Shown here piece after piece: positions 60,734-64,000 of a DNA stretch of 64,000 nt. This DNA is from Salinicoccus halitifaciens. Lineage in GTDB: Bacteria > Bacillota > Bacilli > Staphylococcales > Salinicoccaceae. A program made the translations under genes and the position numbers. Location: NCBI RefSeq assembly GCF_021026095.1, contig NZ_JAJNCU010000002.1, positions 248,001 through 312,000 on the forward strand, in the 5' to 3' direction. The notes under the pieces are model-generated. The model saw only the letters and a program-made list of their open reading frames with translations, was not told the DNA's origin and did not search any database. Each line of letters begins with the position of its first letter. Positions within the stretch are counted from its first letter, which is position 1.

Positions 60734-60889
60734 TAATCTTTCCCGTGATTTTGTGATTAATTATTAAGTGTCTGATAATAAGAACTGAAAGCGAATTCAT
60801 AGTATTTTATCACGTTTAGCGAGAATCTTTCATCTGAACATAATCATTCGTTAAATCATCTGTTTAAGGGGAAGGGTGGACTTCATATA

Positions 60890-62305
60890 ATGGGGAAAAA
60901 TTCAAAAGAGAGTCCAAGAAAGAATTCATCACTGGCCGGGAATCAAATATGGAAGTGGGCAATCACGCTCCTGCTTCCGATGATTATTGCCTTGATACCA
61001 GTCACCGACATATTCACTTCCGATATAAAATGGTTTTTAGTGATCACTGTGATGGCAGTCGCCATTATGGCTACAGGGGTTATACCGTTGATTGCCATTT
61101 CTCTTGCTTTACCGATACTATATTTCATTTTGCTCGATATACCCACCTCACTTGCTTTATCACCTTGGACTGGACAGATACCGTGGCTTGTATTGGGGGG
61201 CTTTATCGTTACGATTGCAAGCCAAAAAACCGGTTTATTGAACCGTTTGGCCTACCACTCGATCTTATTATTTGGTGGTAATTTTAAAGGTATCATTTTT
61301 GGCTTACTTATAGTGGGGATTCTTCTCGCTGCAGTTATTGCCGACCCGAGTGCAAAGGCAATTTTACTAGGCACTTTGACCCTGGGTATTTGTACGGCGC
61401 TTAATTTGGAGTTGGGAAGTAAATCAGCTGCGGCACTGGGGGCCACTGTCATCGCCGTTACTTTGGGACCATCATTCTTATTTTCCCATGCTATAGGTAA
61501 TATGGTGGTATTTGAAGTAGCTTCCGATGTAGGAGTGTCCCTCCCGCCGGCACCTGAGTATTTCACTCATATGTTGATACCTCAACTAATCTATATATTA
61601 TTGACCGTTTTAGTGATTTTTATAGTGTTCAAGCCAGACGAAAAGATTGAATCTAAACAGTACTTTAAAGAACAATTAAAACAGTTGGGTCCAATGAGAA
61701 TTAACGAAAAGAAATTGGTGGCAATAACTATTTTACTCATCTTCGCCATTCTAACCTCGGGGATTCATGGTATTGATGTGGGATGGCTTTTTGCCATTGC
61801 AGCAATCCTAATGTTCCTGCCGGGAATTGCTCTGGTGAAGGAAGAGGATTTGAGTAAGGTGAACTTTACGATTATATTTTTTGCAGTTGCATGCTTAAGC
61901 ATAGGATTGGTATCCGTGGAGCTTGGGGTCGCGGGGCTCGCTCAATCACTCGCAAGTCCTTGGTTGAGAGGAGGGGGCCTAGAGGTCATTCCTGGTATAT
62001 GGATGTTCGGTTTTCTGATAAACTTCCTTTTAACGCCTTTAGCAGGATGGACAGCATTCACAGCCCCTTTGGTTGAACTTGCTAGGGATCTTAACATTAA
62101 TCCTTTGCCGGTACTATATTCGTATATTCAAGGATTGGAGCAGGTCCTGTTTCCATATGAATATGCAACTTTATTGATAATATTTGGCTTTGGTATGATG
62201 AGCATGGGTCAATTTATAAAATATAATCTTGTCCGGGCAGTGATCAGTGGTGTTGCGATTGCTGTTCTATTTATACCTTACTGGTATTTGATCGGTCTCC
62301 TGTAA
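60890..62305 (+). CDS. SLC13/DASS-family anion transporter
   Basis: Membrane carrier of 471 residues with about 12 hydrophobic segments. It belongs to the divalent anion:Na+ symporter group (SLC13, CitT/SdcS-like). The first half contains ATGVIPLIAISLALPILYF and PWLVLGGFIVTIASQKTG; the second repeat contains NFLLTPLAGWTAFTAPLVELA. Located at the end of aromatic cluster 2, 156 bp after the decarboxylase, it may import an aromatic acid or another carboxylate for this pathway. Direct evidence for the substrate is absent. Confidence 0.82.
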   Translation: MGKNSKESPRKNSSLAGNQIWKWAITLLLPMIIALIPVTDIFTSDIKWFLVITVMAVAIMATGVIPLIAISLALPILYFILLDIPTSLALSPWTGQIPWLVLGGFIVTIASQKTGLLNRLAYHSILLFGGNFKGIIFGLLIVGILLAAVIADPSAKAILLGTLTLGICTALNLELGSKSAAALGATVIAVTLGPSFLFSHAIGNMVVFEVASDVGVSLPPAPEYFTHMLIPQLIYILLTVLVIFIVFKPDEKIESKQYFKEQLKQLGPMRINEKKLVAITILLIFAILTSGIHGIDVGWLFAIAAILMFLPGIALVKEEDLSKVNFTIIFFAVACLSIGLVSVELGVAGLAQSLASPWLRGGGLEVIPGIWMFGFLINFLLTPLAGWTAFTAPLVELARDLNINPLPVLYSYIQGLEQVLFPYEYATLLIIFGFGMMSMGQFIKYNLVRAVISGVAIAVLFIPYWYLIGLL

Positions 62306-62309
62306 ATTG

Positions 62310-62358
62310 AAAAAACTCTGTGCTGATATTGGGGCGTTCCGATTTCAGCACAGAGTTT
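62310..62358. terminator. bidirectional terminator
   Basis: Stem AAAACTCTGTGCTGA/TCAGCACAGAGTTTT with A-run and T-run flanks, between the convergent transporter and arsA genes. Confidence 0.88.
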
Positions 62359-62359
62359 T

Positions 62360-63304
62360 TTATCGTCGATTATTATCCAGTATATAGTTTTCACTGAACG
62401 CATCCAGCTCATCGAGCGTCGTGATGTCATGTGGGAGCAGGGGCACATGGATTTTCCTCTGAGCCTTAAAAGTCTCCTCTATCTCCTCGAGGTACCGCTT
62501 CTCATGCGTCCGCCTCTGTTCAAGGAAAGTCCCATCCGCTTCATCCGGGAGGACTTTATTGACGATTATAGTTTTTACATGGAGGTGGTACTGATCGAGC
62601 AGATCGATCGCCTTCCGTGTCTCAAGTATCGGCAGCCTTTCAGGATTCAGTACGAATATGAAGCCCGTCTTATTCGATTCAAGCATAATCTCGCGTGCCT
62701 TTGAAAAGCGGTTCTGCCGCTCAAGCAGCACTTCGTAGATCGGATCTTCGATCGGCTCGCCGTCATTCAAGAGCTGGGTGTAGTTCTCGTTCGTCTTCCT
62801 GCGCTTTTTCAAGAGGCCTTCAATCCAGACGCCCATCAGTTCGGGCAGTGTCAACAGCCGGATCGTATGCCCGGTCGGCGCAGTGTCGAAGACGAGGTGG
62901 TCATATTCCTTCTCCTCTTCAAGGATGATGGAAATGAGCTTATCAAAGAGTGCCGACTCATCCGCCCCGGGTGAGGCTTTGGCGGTGTCGAGCTGCCGGT
63001 TGACCTCCTCGATCATGCTGGAGTGGACGGTTCCCTTGATGTTCTCCTTCACCTGATTGATGTACTTTGTCGTTTCACGCTCCGGATCGATCTCGAGGGC
63101 GTGCAGGTTTTCCGTGATCTTCTGAGTTTCCCCGCCGATCTTCATCGAAAATATGTCGCCGAGGTTGTGCGCCGGATCGGTCGAGATCAGTAGCGTCTTC
63201 TTATTTTCTTTTGCGAGTTTCCACGCGATGGCCGCGGCGGACGTGGATTTACCCACGCCACCTTTGCCGCCGACGAATATTATTTTATGATGCAGTGCGT
63301 CCAT
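62360..63304 (-). CDS. ArsA/GET3-family ATPase
   Basis: Cytosolic ATPase of 314 residues with the deviant P-loop GGKGGVGKS (12-20), STDPAHNLGD and FDTAPTGHT. Only one ATPase half is present, unlike the double ArsA of enterobacterial plasmids. No arsB, arsR or arsD is nearby, so arsenite export is unlikely. It follows a CC-ending small protein and cstA. ATG at 63304 follows AAGGAGGATG; the frame extension upstream is rejected. Confidence 0.87.
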   Translation of the reverse strand: MDALHHKIIFVGGKGGVGKSTSAAAIAWKLAKENKKTLLISTDPAHNLGDIFSMKIGGETQKITENLHALEIDPERETTKYINQVKENIKGTVHSSMIEEVNRQLDTAKASPGADESALFDKLISIILEEEKEYDHLVFDTAPTGHTIRLLTLPELMGVWIEGLLKKRRKTNENYTQLLNDGEPIEDPIYEVLLERQNRFSKAREIMLESNKTGFIFVLNPERLPILETRKAIDLLDQYHLHVKTIIVNKVLPDEADGTFLEQRRTHEKRYLEEIEETFKAQRKIHVPLLPHDITTLDELDAFSENYILDNNRR

Positions 63305-63326
63305 ACGGCATCCTCCTTCAATTTGA

Positions 63327-63584
63327 TCAACAGCAACGGATGCCCGTGAGTGGTGATTTGTCCATGCCCATCCTGAGGTGCCAGTCATGGAAATCCTCGA
63401 TGATGTGCGGATAGAGCTCGAGTGTGTAATAGTAGACCGGATTCGGTATGCCGATCATTTCGGAGTAGAGTAGGAGCAGGAACATATCATCCTGATCCCT
63501 GAGCTCCCGCGCCACTTCCGTCCTGTGCGGCATCTCCAGCACTTCCTCATAATATTTGATGAGTTTTTTCACTTTATCGAGCAT
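63327..63584 (-). CDS. small protein with C-terminal Cys-Cys (cory-CC-star-like)
   Basis: Acidic protein of 85 residues ending GIRCC. It matches, from memory, the small 'cory-CC-star' family that is found between cstA and an ArsA-type ATPase. ATG at 63584 is chosen because AAGGAAGG lies 8 bp upstream; two earlier in-frame starts are too close to the site. The terminal cysteine pair suggests metal or thiol chemistry, possibly handed to the ATPase. No known function. Confidence 0.72.
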   Translation of the reverse strand: MLDKVKKLIKYYEEVLEMPHRTEVARELRDQDDMFLLLLYSEMIGIPNPVYYYTLELYPHIIEDFHDWHLRMGMDKSPLTGIRCC

Positions 63585-63607
63585 AATCATCACCTTCCTT
63601 CAAAGCT

Positions 63608-64000
63608 TTAATCCTTGTACTTCTCCAATTCGTGATCGAACTTGCCGCTCAGTGCCTGGATGGCCGTGACGATGATCCAGATCGCGAATACGAAAATGAT
63701 GGCACCGAGCACAAAGAGCAGCATGTTCGAGCTGTCACCGTACCATGCCCATTCGAAGAACACCTGCACGAACATCGCATACAACGTCATGAACAGCAGG
63801 AAGATCATCGGAATCAGGGTGACCAGGTAATTCACACCTTTACGTTTCAGCCACACCGTGATCAGCAGTAAACTGATGCCCGCAAGGAGCTGGTTCGATG
63901 TACCGAACAGCGGCCAGATCAGATATCCGCCGGAACCGAATCCGCTCGGTCCTTCAGGTATGAGGACGAGTGCGGCGGTGGATAGTACCGCGACGGATGT
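63608..64000 (-). CDS. cstA: carbon starvation protein CstA-like peptide/pyruvate transporter, 3' end only
   Basis: The C-terminal 130 residues of a CstA-type carrier; the 5' part is outside the window. The frame is open to the right edge, and LIWPLFGTSNQLLAGISLLL is the conserved CstA segment. Three hydrophobic helices and a charged tail follow. CstA proteins import peptides or pyruvate. The frame ends 24 bp before the small CC protein begins, so the three genes form one unit. Confidence 0.88.
   Translation of the reverse strand, partial: TSVAVLSTAALVLIPEGPSGFGSGGYLIWPLFGTSNQLLAGISLLLITVWLKRKGVNYLVTLIPMIFLLFMTLYAMFVQVFFEWAWYGDSSNMLLFVLGAIIFVFAIWIIVTAIQALSGKFDHELEKYKD

Noticed and set aside
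1-64000. CRISPR arrays, rRNA genes and replication origins
   Set aside because: No regularly spaced direct repeats, rRNA-like sequence or origin-type box cluster was seen in the window.

Overview
The window reads as chromosomal DNA of a low-GC Gram-positive coccus or bacillus. I would place it in or near the Staphylococcaceae (Salinicoccus/Jeotgalicoccus-like); this is inference from gene content and gene style, not from a marker gene. Pointers are strong AGGAGG-type ribosome binding sites, CcpA-type cre boxes, an LtaS-type sulfatase, an Fst-family toxin-antitoxin locus, an arr rifamycin-resistance gene next to an ABC-F protein, a TPP-riboswitch tenI-thiO-thiS-thiG-thiF operon, and a cstA/CC-protein/arsA cluster.

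Layout. 1-5.6 kb: end of a TRAP permease, a CorC/HlyC-type membrane protein, a sodium:solute symporter and a RocB-like M20 peptidase. 5.7-12.9 kb: aromatic cluster 1, with a regulator that joins a phenol-sensing XylR/DmpR-type domain to a PucR output domain, divergent from a six-gene meta-cleavage operon (hydrolase, flavin monooxygenase, extradiol dioxygenase, flavin reductase, RibF-like FAD synthetase, hydratase). 12.9-13.3 kb: an Fst-type type I toxin-antitoxin locus too small for ordinary gene calling. 13.5-27.8 kb: a defence island with a Hachiman pair (hamA-hamB), a 1-kb decayed AT-rich spacer, a type I restriction system (hsdM-hsdS-hsdR) and an McrBC pair on the opposite strand. 28.2-38.5 kb: glycerol dehydrogenase, LtaS-like enzyme, an alcohol dehydrogenase/lactonase pair, a Tat-exported dehydrogenase pair, a CBS protein and tRNA-Arg(CCT). 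38.5-42.3 kb: thiamine thiazole operon behind a TPP riboswitch. 42.6-46.5 kb: GntR regulator, GltS-like symporter, amidohydrolase. 46.6-48.8 kb: ABC-F protein behind a leader peptide and attenuator, then arr. 48.9-52.7 kb: an SDR and a three-gene module of acyltransferase-like protein, zinc-ribbon membrane protein and esterase. 53-62.3 kb: aromatic cluster 2 (LigM-like O-demethylase, MTHFR-like reductase, arylsulfotransferase-family protein, extradiol dioxygenase, IclR regulator, 4-oxalocrotonate tautomerase, hydratase, decarboxylase, SLC13 transporter). 62.4-64 kb: arsA, CC-motif small protein and the 3' end of cstA.

The two aromatic clusters use different branches below ring cleavage. Cluster 1 has a hydrolase (hydrolytic branch). 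Cluster 2 has the 4-oxalocrotonate enzymes but no semialdehyde dehydrogenase. Combined with a tetrahydrofolate-type O-demethylase, this gene set fits a route through pyrogallol, whose extradiol cleavage gives 2-hydroxymuconate directly. That is a hypothesis. Neither cluster carries the terminal aldolase or acylating aldehyde dehydrogenase here.

The other main observation is the Fst locus together with several dispersed copies of its antitoxin-like unit (TATAAT box, short transcribed stretch, C-run/G-run hairpin) that have no intact toxin beside them.
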